From positions 1-8,221 of the forward strand of contig CAMLOR010000147.1 in NCBI GenBank assembly GCA_946481615.1: DNA of 8,221 bases. Direction: 5' to 3'. This DNA comes from an uncultured Aquimonas sp. (GTDB taxonomy: Bacteria > Pseudomonadota > Gammaproteobacteria > Xanthomonadales > Xanthomonadaceae). Of this stretch, positions 1 to 5,089 are shown in pieces. Made by a program: the position numbers and the translations under genes. Under the pieces are notes generated by a model, which worked only from the letters and a program-made list of their open reading frames with translations, was not told where the DNA came from and made no database searches. Position 1 is the first letter of the stretch; every line of letters begins with the position of its first letter.

Positions 1-302
1 CCGGCGGCTATCCCGCCTCGCGCACGCCGATGGACCTGCCGCTGGCGCGCGACGTAGCCGCCGCGCTGCGCCGCGTCGCGGGCGATTCGCTGCTGCTCAC
101 GCCCACGCTCGGCGGCAGCCTGCCCCTGAGCGTGATCACCGAAGAAACCGGCGCGCCCACGCTCGTGATCCCGCTCGCCAATCCCGACAACAACCAGCAC
201 GCCGAAAACGAAAACCTGCGCGTCGGTGCGCTGTGGGACGGCATCGCCGCGATGGCGGCGGTGATGCAGTTGCCCGAAGCCGCCGAAGGCGGCTCGCGCT
301 GA
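1..302 (+). CDS. M20 family metallopeptidase, C-terminal part (5' end outside window)
   Basis: This is the last ~99 residues of an M20/M25/M40-type zinc amidohydrolase (carboxypeptidase, dipeptidase or aminoacylase-like). The open frame runs in from the left edge (first full codon at base 3) and stops with TGA at 300-302. The visible part begins GGYPASRTPMD, then a helix and the segment TPTLGGSLPLSVI, which matches the glycine-rich stretch preceding the last zinc ligand in this family. The segment NNQHAENENLR holds that ligand, a His encoded at 198-200 followed by the usual AENE. An amphipathic C-terminal helix ends the protein. The N-terminal catalytic residues and the dimerisation domain lie outside the window, so substrate and export status cannot be judged. 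It converges on the cupin gene with only six bases between stop codons. Family confidence is high; specificity is unknown. Confidence 0.85.
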   Translation, partial: GGYPASRTPMDLPLARDVAAALRRVAGDSLLLTPTLGGSLPLSVITEETGAPTLVIPLANPDNNQHAENENLRVGALWDGIAAMAAVMQLPEAAEGGSR

Positions 303-316
303 CTCGTGCTAGCGCG
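278..316. terminator. Two adjacent hairpins at a convergent gene junction
   Basis: Two perfect inverted repeats sit side by side. The first is a 7-bp stem with a GAA loop (278-294), inside the last codons of the peptidase. The second is a 6-bp stem, CGCGCT/AGCGCG (295-300 and 311-316), whose loop covers the stops of both convergent genes. No T-tract follows on either strand. A bidirectional terminator is inferred from position; GC-rich DNA forms such repeats by chance fairly often. Confidence 0.35.
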
Positions 317-716
317 CCGGTCCCGGCGGATTCTTCGCGAACCATTCCACGATGTCGTGCATGTCCTGCTCGAAACCGCCGGGCGCCGAAATGTTCAAGG
401 CGCCCGTGCGCGCATCGCTGCGGTTCGCGAAATCGTGCGTGGTGCCACCCGGCACGAGCACGAAGGAGCCCTTCGGGCAGTCGATCCAGGCATCGTCGAC
501 GAGGAAGCTCATCGTCCCCTCGAGCACGTAGAAGACATCGTCTTCGGCATGCGAGTGGGCGCCGGGACCGTGCGTGTCGGGCTCGAGCCACCACTCGGAA
601 ATCGAATAGCGCGATCCGGTTTCCTCGCCATCTGCCTTGAACAGGGCGGACATGCGGCCCATCCCGTAGCCGCGCCCTTCGTCCGGACGCAAGACGATGG
701 GCCGGCGAACGTTCAC
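309..716 (-). CDS. Small cupin-domain protein
   Basis: A 135-residue single-domain cupin, probably cytoplasmic. Cupin motif 1 is visible at about residues 48-67 with His54, His56 and Asp60 in place of the usual Glu, ending at Gly67. Motif 2 fits the consensus G(X)5PXG(X)2H(X)3N exactly, with Gly83, Pro89, Gly91, His94 and Asn98. Three His plus an acidic residue suggest a bound divalent metal. Small cupins of this size include dioxygenases, isomerases and sugar- or ligand-binding proteins, so no reaction is assigned. The chosen start is GTG at 716-714, which overlaps the TGA of the upstream DUF2237 gene in the tetranucleotide GTGA. No Shine-Dalgarno is seen, consistent with translation coupled to that gene. 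The frame stays open much further upstream, but that stretch is antisense or out of frame to the two neighbouring genes. Confidence 0.85.
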   Translation of the reverse strand: MNVRRPIVLRPDEGRGYGMGRMSALFKADGEETGSRYSISEWWLEPDTHGPGAHSHAEDDVFYVLEGTMSFLVDDAWIDCPKGSFVLVPGGTTHDFANRSDARTGALNISAPGGFEQDMHDIVEWFAKNPPGPAR

Positions 717-1078
717 GCCGGCACCGCGTACACGCGCAGCACGTCCAGCGTCACCACGCCCAGCGTGTTGAGGTGCGTGGCTTCGAGCACGACGTTCGGC
801 GCCGCGCCGGCTTCGTAGGCTTCGCGCCAGCGCGCCGCGCACAGGCACCAGCGGTCGCCGGGGCGCAGTCCGGGGAAGTCGTATTCGGGTTGCGTGATGA
901 GGTCGTTGCCGCGCGCGAAGGAGAAGCCGAGGAATTCCTCGGTCACTTCCACGCAGACCGTGTGCAGGCTGCGGTCGGCCGGATCGCTGCGGCAGCAGCC
1001 GTCGCGGAACCAGCCGGTTCGCGGATGCATGCTGCACGGCTGCAGCTCGGTGCCCAGGACGTTCAGTTGCGCGGACAT
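713..1078 (-). CDS. DUF2237 family protein
   Basis: A 121-residue protein that I recognise as DUF2237, a conserved bacterial family of unknown function with typical length near 120. Characteristic stretches are NVLGTELQPCS (residues 6-16), TGWFRDGCC (21-29), HTVCVEVTEEFL (39-50), GNDLITQPEYDFPGL (57-71) and GDRWCLCAARW (74-84). Six cysteines (15, 28, 29, 42, 78, 80) lie in these conserved blocks, which suggests metal binding or redox chemistry, but that is inference. There is no signal peptide. The ATG at 1078-1076 has no Shine-Dalgarno upstream; a TAnnnT box seven bases before it points to a leaderless message. The gene overlaps the downstream cupin by four bases, so the two products are probably made together. 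The Sel1-repeat gene lies 48 bp upstream on the same strand. Confidence 0.9.
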   Translation of the reverse strand: MSAQLNVLGTELQPCSMHPRTGWFRDGCCRSDPADRSLHTVCVEVTEEFLGFSFARGNDLITQPEYDFPGLRPGDRWCLCAARWREAYEAGAAPNVVLEATHLNTLGVVTLDVLRVYAVPA

Positions 1079-1096
1079 GGGCTACAGCGTAGTAGC
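1079..1096 (-). promoter_or_regulatory. Candidate leaderless promoter of the DUF2237-cupin pair
   Basis: On the minus strand TACGCT (1091-1086) is a TAnnnT -10-like box ending seven bases before the ATG, so transcription would start at or next to the start codon. The box is the exact loop of a 5-bp inverted repeat, GCTAC (1081-1085) and GTAGC (1092-1096), which could be an operator. No convincing -35 is seen. A promoter here would let DUF2237 and the cupin be expressed independently of the Sel1 gene. Confidence 0.3.
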
Positions 1097-1126
1097 GTGC
1101 AGCCCGCAGCGCATCCAGGGTGTGCC

Positions 1127-1828
1127 TTACTCCGCGCCGGGCGCCGTCAGCGGGCCGATCTCGACCACGCCGCCGGCCGTGTCCTGCCATTCGGCATCCT
1201 GCAGCGCCCAGTAGCGTTCGGGTTGCCACCAGCGTTTCTCGTAGTAACTCGCACCAGCCACTTTCACCGGCTCGTTCTCGACATTGAGCGTCACGCTCAG
1301 GTTGCCGACGTAGCCGACGTTGCTGCCGGTGCGTTCGTAGGTCGCGCGGCGCAGCTTGCGTTCGAGCCGCTCCTTCGCCACGTGGTCGCCGAATTCCGCA
1401 TAGAGCGCCTTGCCGATTTCCAGGGCGGCGTCGCGCTCGGCGGCGCTCATCGCGGCCCAATAGGTTTCGCGTTTGGCGAGCAGTTGCTTGAAGCCTCGTT
1501 CGGCGGCGAGATCCATCCAGGCGTAGGCGGCGGCGCGGTCCTGCGGCAGGCCTTCGCCGCGCCAGAGCATTTCCGCGAGCATGGCCTGCGAGGGCTTGTC
1601 GGCGAAGCGGGCGGCGCGCCTGAAAGCTTTGGCAGCCTGCGCCAGGTCGCCCGCGTCGTAGGCGGTGAGTCCGGCCTTGCGATGCTTGATGTCGGGGTGG
1701 GCGTAGAGGAAGGCGTAGCTGTTGAGCATCTGCTCTTCGCGATGCAGCTGAAAACCGGTCGGTGCGGCGATGGCGGGGGTGCCGGCCAGCATGGCCAGCG
1801 ACAGGGCGAAACGGAAAACCTGGCGCAT
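1127..1828 (-). CDS. Secreted Sel1-repeat family protein
   Basis: A 233-residue exported protein. The N-terminus (MRQVFRFALSLAMLAGTPAIA, residues 1-21) is a typical Sec signal peptide with likely cleavage at AIA|A, so the mature protein is periplasmic. Residues ~52-75 (GLTAYDAGDLAQAAKAFRRA) look like a TPR/Sel1 helix pair. Residues ~79-112 (AMLAEMLWRGEGLPQDRAAA, then YAWMDLAAERG) form a clear Sel1-like repeat. A charged helical linker follows (~115-165). The C-terminal ~70 residues, rich in Trp and Tyr, are unassigned. Sel1 repeats mediate protein-protein contacts, and no enzyme motif is present. The ATG at 1828 is preceded by GAGGTG with a spacing of about six bases; this decides the start over in-frame upstream codons. 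Stop is TAA at 1127-1129. It may be the first gene of a three-gene minus-strand run with DUF2237 and the cupin. Confidence 0.85.
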   Translation of the reverse strand: MRQVFRFALSLAMLAGTPAIAAPTGFQLHREEQMLNSYAFLYAHPDIKHRKAGLTAYDAGDLAQAAKAFRRAARFADKPSQAMLAEMLWRGEGLPQDRAAAYAWMDLAAERGFKQLLAKRETYWAAMSAAERDAALEIGKALYAEFGDHVAKERLERKLRRATYERTGSNVGYVGNLSVTLNVENEPVKVAGASYYEKRWWQPERYWALQDAEWQDTAGGVVEIGPLTAPGAE

Positions 1829-2032
1829 GCGGATCACCTCGTTGCGGGTTCTTTCCGGATAACGCATTTCCGGCACAGGACCGATCATGCGCTTTCGCGC
1901 ACGCGCGCAACCCCGCGCCACCCGGCGGCGTCCCACGGACATGGCTCTGGCGCCGGACCTGTTTTCCGGCCGCGCGGCCCGTCCGGCCGCAGGCATGCGC
2001 GGCGCGGGTGCTCCATGCAACGGGAGATCGAC
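1829..2032. promoter_or_regulatory. Divergent intergenic region with three TTTCCGG copies
   Basis: This 204-bp region separates the outward-facing Sel1 and small secreted protein genes and should hold both promoters, although no clear -35/-10 pair could be picked. Visible elements are three plus-strand copies of TTTCCGG (1852-1858, 1867-1873, 1963-1969), the first two spaced 15 bp start to start, and a perfect 5-bp stem TGCGC/GCGCA with a TTTC loop (1888-1901). Regulator-binding roles are inferred only. Confidence 0.35.
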
Positions 2033-2335
2033 ATGAAGGCTCGAATCATCGCGCTCATCGTGGCCTCGGCGTTCAGTGCCGGCGCGTCCGCCCAGGACGA
2101 CGTGATCGGCGCCCTGTCGCGGGAAACGGGGTTGAGCGTGCGCGACGTGAAGATGGTGCTGGGCGCGCGCAGCGGGTATGCCGAATACCTCGCTCCCTAC
2201 GATCAGACGCACAAGCGCTTCGTGCGTGCGCTCGGCAAGCCGCGCTATCTCGAGCTGATGGCGGGACGCCGAATCGAGCTGCTGCAACCGGGCCAGCGAC
2301 TGGCCTACGTGGAAGTGAAACGGCCGGCCCGTTGA
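2033..2335 (+). CDS. Small secreted protein of unknown function
   Basis: A 100-residue protein with a textbook Sec signal peptide: MKAR, a hydrophobic core, then ASA|Q cleavage after residue 20. The mature product is about 80 residues (9 kDa), exported to the periplasm or beyond. It contains no cysteines and is rich in Arg, Tyr and Leu. Two segments look structured: a helical part with SRETGLSVRDVKMVLGAR (29-46), reminiscent of a short HTH-like fold but in an exported protein, and YDQTHKRFVRALGKPRYLEL (56-75). I do not recognise a named family. The ATG at 2033 was chosen because GGGAG lies about seven bases upstream and the signal peptide starts there; the in-frame ATG at 2015 adds MQREID without an SD. 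It is a single-gene unit, divergent from the Sel1 gene and convergent with the response regulator. Confidence 0.75.
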   Translation: MKARIIALIVASAFSAGASAQDDVIGALSRETGLSVRDVKMVLGARSGYAEYLAPYDQTHKRFVRALGKPRYLELMAGRRIELLQPGQRLAYVEVKRPAR

Positions 2336-2340
2336 CCATC

Positions 2341-2381
2341 GCCGGGCCGGCCGTACGCCTCTTCGCACGACCGGCCCCGGC
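2341..2381. terminator. Strong GC-rich hairpin between convergent genes
   Basis: A long inverted repeat fills the 46-bp gap between the stop of the small secreted protein and the stop of the response regulator. The left arm is GCCGGGCCGGCCGT (2341-2354) and the right arm ACGACCGGCCCCGGC (2367-2381). They pair over about 13 bp with one bulge and one mismatch around a 12-nt loop. The position suggests a shared bidirectional terminator, although neither strand has a T-tract. Confidence 0.5.
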
Positions 2382-3026
2382 CTAGAAACTCGCCGGCTCG
2401 ATCAGCCCGTGGCGTAGCGCGAGCCGCGTCAGTGCCGGCAGATCGTGCATGCCCAGCTTCGCCATCGCGTTGATCTTGTGCGTGGAAACGGTCTTGTTGC
2501 TGCGGTGCAGCTGCGCCGCGATGTCGACGCTGCTGAAGCCGCGCAGCAACAGCAGCACGACTTCCATCTCGCGCGAAGTGAGCAGGTCGAAGGGCGACGC
2601 CTCGCCGGCGTCCGAGCGCGCCAGCACCAGCCGCCGCGCCACTTCGTTGCCGACGTAGCGCTCGCCGTCGAAGGCGCTGCGGATCGCGGTTTCGATCTCG
2701 CGCGCCGAGCAGCCCTTGGAGAGATAGCCATGCACGCCCATGTCCAGCATCCGCCGCGGCAAGGGCCCGTCCGACTGGGCCGAGAGCGCGACGATGCGCG
2801 TCGGCGAGCGTGCCGCGATCAGGCGGTCGGCCACGGTGATGCCGCTGATGCCGGGCAGATGCAGATCGCACAGCAGCACGTCGGGCTGCAGTCGCGCCAC
2901 GGCTTCCAATGCCTGTTCGCCGTTGCGGCACTCGCCCACCACCACGATGTCGCCGGCCCGTTCGAGAATCAGCCGATAACCGGTGCGCGTGAGTTCGTGA
3001 TCGTCAAGCAGCACGACCCGGATCAC
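2382..3026 (-). CDS. LuxR-type response regulator, GacA/UvrY-like
   Basis: A 214-residue two-component response regulator of the NarL/FixJ (LuxR) class. The receiver domain spans ~1-120 with acidic Asp8/Asp9, phospho-acceptor Asp54, Ser82 and Lys104 in GYLSKG, all in their canonical places. The DNA-binding HTH spans ~146-205 (LTSREMEVVLLLLRGFSSVD, then KTVSTHKINAMAKL). Overall sequence, including PLPRRMLDMGVHGYLSKG and the final LTRLALRHGL, resembles GacA/UvrY. Those regulators act with a BarA/GacS-type hybrid kinase to switch on small RNAs that titrate CsrA/RsmA. Here there is no adjacent uvrC or kinase gene, so it may be a paralogue and no gene symbol is given. The start is GTG at 3026-3024 with AGGAG seven bases upstream; it overlaps the end of the 99-aa gene by 23 nt. 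Its targets are not visible. Confidence 0.92.
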   Translation of the reverse strand: MIRVVLLDDHELTRTGYRLILERAGDIVVVGECRNGEQALEAVARLQPDVLLCDLHLPGISGITVADRLIAARSPTRIVALSAQSDGPLPRRMLDMGVHGYLSKGCSAREIETAIRSAFDGERYVGNEVARRLVLARSDAGEASPFDLLTSREMEVVLLLLRGFSSVDIAAQLHRSNKTVSTHKINAMAKLGMHDLPALTRLALRHGLIEPASF

Positions 3027-3303
3027 GGCAGCGCTCCTGCTGCGCCGCGAGCGCGCGCAGCGTCGCGATCACCGCCGTGCGCTCGCACAATTCCGCCAGC
3101 CGATCCTGCACCCTGTCGGCGCTGCATAGGAGATCCTCCAGCGAGTCCGGCCCCCTACCGGAAACGACGCAGCGGGCGGCACGTGCGAGGCGGTGCTGGT
3201 GGCGCTCGATTTCGTCCAGGCATTCCGCCAGCCAGGGGCTGCGGGCGCGGCGCCCCGCCAGGCTGGCCAGGGCATCGATGCAGCGGACGATCAAACCGGA
3301 CAT
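3004..3303 (-). CDS. Unknown 99-aa helical protein coupled to the response regulator
   Basis: A 99-residue cytoplasmic protein with no recognised family. It looks almost entirely helical and is rich in Arg, Ala, Leu and Cys (5 Cys), with segments such as LAECLDEIERHQHRLARAA (28-46) and LEDLLCSADRVQDRLAELCE (57-76). No signal peptide, membrane segment or catalytic motif is present. The ATG at 3303-3301 is preceded by GGAGG at a five-base spacing. The in-frame GTG six bases earlier abuts that same GGAGG and is therefore unlikely. The coding frame overlaps the downstream response regulator by 23 nt and contains that gene's Shine-Dalgarno, so the two are probably co-transcribed and coupled. A regulatory or partner role is inferred from context only. 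A spurious ORF remains possible, but the strong RBS argues for a real gene. Confidence 0.65.
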   Translation of the reverse strand: MSGLIVRCIDALASLAGRRARSPWLAECLDEIERHQHRLARAARCVVSGRGPDSLEDLLCSADRVQDRLAELCERTAVIATLRALAAQQERCRDPGRAA

Positions 3304-3361
3304 GGCCACCTCCGGACGGGCAGCGGACCCGCCTCGGAGCGATGGTGCGGGCCGCCGGACG

Positions 3362-3367
3362 CGTCAA
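3362..3367 (-). promoter_or_regulatory. Candidate -35 box for the 99-aa/response regulator unit
   Basis: On the minus strand TTGACG (3367-3362) matches five of six bases of the sigma-70 -35 consensus and lies about 60 bp upstream of the ATG at 3303. No good -10 appears 16-18 bp downstream, so this is a weak call. Confidence 0.2.
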
Positions 3368-3395
3368 GGAAGCAGGGACCGCCGAAAAACGCGTC

Positions 3396-3414
3396 GGACA
3401 TGTCTGATACGTCC
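3396..3414. promoter_or_regulatory. 19-bp quasi-palindrome, putative operator
   Basis: The sequence from 3396 to 3414 reads GGACATGTCTGATACGTCC and matches its own reverse complement at 14 of 19 positions, with perfect GGAC/GTCC ends. It lies nine bases upstream of the TAGAAT box of the epimerase gene and between divergent genes. That is a typical place for a dimeric regulator to control either side. The bound protein is unknown. Confidence 0.35.
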
Positions 3415-3422
3415 GCGCCGAC

Positions 3423-3434
3423 TAGAATCGCCGC
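3423..3434 (+). promoter_or_regulatory. Candidate leaderless promoter of the epimerase gene
   Basis: TAGAAT (3423-3428) is a good -10 box (5/6 to TATAAT) ending six bases before the ATG at 3435. No Shine-Dalgarno is present between the two. Transcription would start on or beside the start codon, giving a leaderless mRNA. No recognisable -35 is seen, so an activator or an extended interaction may be needed. Confidence 0.4.
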
Positions 3435-4439
3435 ATGACCATTCTCGTCACCGGCAGCTCCGGACACCTCGGCGAAGCCCTGGTGCGCACGTTGCGCGCG
3501 CAGGGACGTGCCTGCCGCGGGCTCGATATTGCGCCGTCCGCCTTCACCGACCTCGTCGGTTCGATCGCCGACCGCGTCATGGTGGAGCGGGCCATCGACG
3601 GCATCGACGCCGTACTGCACGCCGCGACGCTGCATAAACCGCACCTCGCCACCCATACGCGCCAGCAATTCGTCGATACCAACATCACCGGTACGCTCAA
3701 CCTGCTGGAAGCCGCGGCGGCGCGGCGCGTGCGCGCCTTCGTGTTCACCAGCACCACGAGCGCCTTCGGCGATGCGCTGAAGCCGGCGCCGGGCGAGCCC
3801 GCGGTGTGGATCACCGAAGCGGTGGCGCCGGTGCCGAAGAACATCTACGGCGTCACCAAGACCGCTGCCGAAGATCTGTGCCGCCTGTTCCATCGCAACC
3901 ACGGGTTGCCGTGTCTCGTGCTGCGCACCTCGCGCTTTTTTCCCGAGGCCGACGACGACGAGGATCGCCGCGGCGCCTACGACGACGCCAACCTGAAGAC
4001 CAACGAATTCCTCTATCGGCGCGCCGACGTGCAGGATCTGGTCGATGCGCACCTGCTGGCGATCGAGCGCGCGCCGGCGATTGGCTTCGCGCGCTACGTG
4101 CTGAGCGCCACCACGCCGTTCCTGCGCGACGATGCCGCCTTGCTGAGCCGCGATGCCGGGGCGGCGATGAAGATTCGCGTGCCGGAATACGAGCCCGAGT
4201 ACGCGCGACGCGGCTGGCGCATGCACCGCACCATCGACCGCGTCTACGACAACACGCTGGCGCGCGAACAGCTCGGCTGGAAGCCGGTCTACGACTTCGC
4301 GTATCGCCTGGCGCGATTGCGCGCCGGGGAAGATCCGCGCAGCCCGCTGACGCAGGCCATCGGCATCAAGGGCTATCACGGCGACGACTACGCCGACGGG
4401 CGCTATCCCGTCGAGCCGAAGTCGCCGGCCGCGTGCTGA
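3435..4439 (+). CDS. NAD(P)-dependent epimerase/dehydratase (extended SDR)
   Basis: A 334-residue cytoplasmic protein of the extended short-chain dehydrogenase/reductase superfamily. The Rossmann dinucleotide site TGSSGHLG is at residues 6-13 at the very N-terminus. Asp31 after the second strand suggests NAD(H) preference. The D-GIDAVLHAAT segment (55-65) precedes NITGTLNLLEAA (83-94). The catalytic set is a Ser/Thr cluster TSTTS (105-109) with Tyr138 and Lys142 in YGVTK. The C-terminal substrate domain contains RTSRFFPE and an Asp-rich loop (PEADDDEDRRG), followed by VQDLVDAHLLAIE, typical of UDP-sugar epimerase-like proteins. Length is normal for the family. The neighbours are not sugar-pathway genes, so the substrate is unknown and a sugar nucleotide role is only a family-based guess. 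It stands alone, divergent from the response regulator unit and convergent with the membrane protein (3-bp gap). Confidence 0.9.
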   Translation: MTILVTGSSGHLGEALVRTLRAQGRACRGLDIAPSAFTDLVGSIADRVMVERAIDGIDAVLHAATLHKPHLATHTRQQFVDTNITGTLNLLEAAAARRVRAFVFTSTTSAFGDALKPAPGEPAVWITEAVAPVPKNIYGVTKTAAEDLCRLFHRNHGLPCLVLRTSRFFPEADDDEDRRGAYDDANLKTNEFLYRRADVQDLVDAHLLAIERAPAIGFARYVLSATTPFLRDDAALLSRDAGAAMKIRVPEYEPEYARRGWRMHRTIDRVYDNTLAREQLGWKPVYDFAYRLARLRAGEDPRSPLTQAIGIKGYHGDDYADGRYPVEPKSPAAC

Positions 4440-4442
4440 GGG

Positions 4443-4709
4443 TTACGAGAAGAACGTCGAGAGGAACTGCGCGACGAGGCCCAGCGCCAGGAACGCGCTG
4501 ATCGTCGGCAACGGACGTTCCTTCAGCGTCAGGCCGAGATCGACGAGGAAGGCGCCGGTGAAGCCGGCCACGCCCAGCATCATCGCGTTGCTCGAATCGA
4601 CCAGGCCCGTGAGATGGGCGAGGCAACCGCAGATCAGGCCCAGCGAGAACGCGAGGAACAGGCCGCGTGGCGTGGGGCTTTTGCGGAGTTGGTTTGGCTT
4701 GTTGCGCAT
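4443..4709 (-). CDS. Small three-helix membrane protein, unknown
   Basis: An 88-residue inner-membrane protein. The short basic N-terminus (MRNKPNQLRKSPTPR) is followed by three probable transmembrane helices at about 17-36, 40-60 and 67-87. Gly and small residues in the first two (SLGLICG, GVAGFTGAF) suggest close helix packing. Basic residues at the N-terminus and KER between helices 2 and 3 give some topology cues. I do not recognise the family. Size and the GVAGFTGAFLVD stretch are superficially holin-like, but there are no phage genes nearby, so this is only a weak alternative. The ATG at 4709 has no clear RBS. An in-frame GTG 12 bp upstream is the main alternative start, and the frame stays open to 5018 without further coding character. 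It converges on the epimerase. Confidence 0.6.
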   Translation of the reverse strand: MRNKPNQLRKSPTPRGLFLAFSLGLICGCLAHLTGLVDSSNAMMLGVAGFTGAFLVDLGLTLKERPLPTISAFLALGLVAQFLSTFFS

Positions 4710-5089
4710 GTCGTCGATCACTCGGGGTAGCAGGCAGGGCACGCGCGCTTCGTCTTCGTCGTAGCAGGACCGACGAAGCCGCGATTCATTGGGGTTGGCC
4801 GGGGTGGCGAGGCGCCGCAAGTCCGAAGCCCGTTCCGGCGGCGCAGCAGGCGCCAACGAAGCCTCGCAAGAGCGCGCGGAGTCCGCCGGTAATTCCAGCG
4901 GACCCGGCAATTCCGCGCGAATACAGCATAACCCACGCTTCGCCGGCGGTCCGCGGATGCCATCGCAAACTTCCGTCATCCGGGTCGCGCCGGGATGAAA
5001 GTCAACATTTGTGTGCAATTCAGATCGGCATTTCGTTCATTGGCTCGGCGTCCGTTGCGCGACGTCGTCACCGACAACGAGAGGGCACG
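4710..5089. other. 380-bp intergenic region with degenerate repeats
   Basis: No convincing gene was found here on either strand. The region holds an imperfect 18-bp tandem duplication (4886-4903 and 4904-4921; both copies start CCGG and share AATTCC) and an inverted repeat TCATCC/GGATGA (4976-4981 and 4993-4998) extended by GG/CC after one mismatch. It ends in a comparatively AT-rich patch (~4998-5042) that is the likely promoter area of the metalloprotease. Frames on both strands stay open by composition. The repeat content resembles degenerate intergenic elements, but without a genome comparison this is a guess. Confidence 0.4.
4998..5042 (+). promoter_or_regulatory. AT-rich promoter candidate for the metalloprotease operon
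   Basis: A 45-bp stretch markedly richer in A/T than its surroundings lies 50-90 bp before the protease ATG and directly after a hairpin-forming repeat. TTGTGT (5009-5014) is a poor -35 and no clear -10 follows at standard spacing. The call rests on composition and position. Confidence 0.25.

Noticed and set aside
309..1910. One very long minus-strand open frame (533 codons) ending in the cupin
   Set aside because: Only the last 135 codons have family motifs. The rest runs out of frame through DUF2237 and the Sel1 gene, which have their own motifs and starts; it is open only because of high GC.
773..2335. A 520-codon plus-strand open frame ending in the small secreted protein
   Set aside because: Everything before 2033 is antisense to recognised genes. 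The signal peptide and RBS fix the real start at 2033.
3291..4379. A 362-codon minus-strand open frame across the epimerase
   Set aside because: It is antisense to a complete SDR protein with intact catalytic residues, and its translation is low-complexity Arg/Gly/Ala/Val.
4786..4968. Short minus-strand ORF with Gly-rich repeats (GIAGSAGITGG)
   Set aside because: No RBS, and the apparent repeat comes from the 18-bp DNA tandem duplication. It more likely reflects an intergenic element than a protein.
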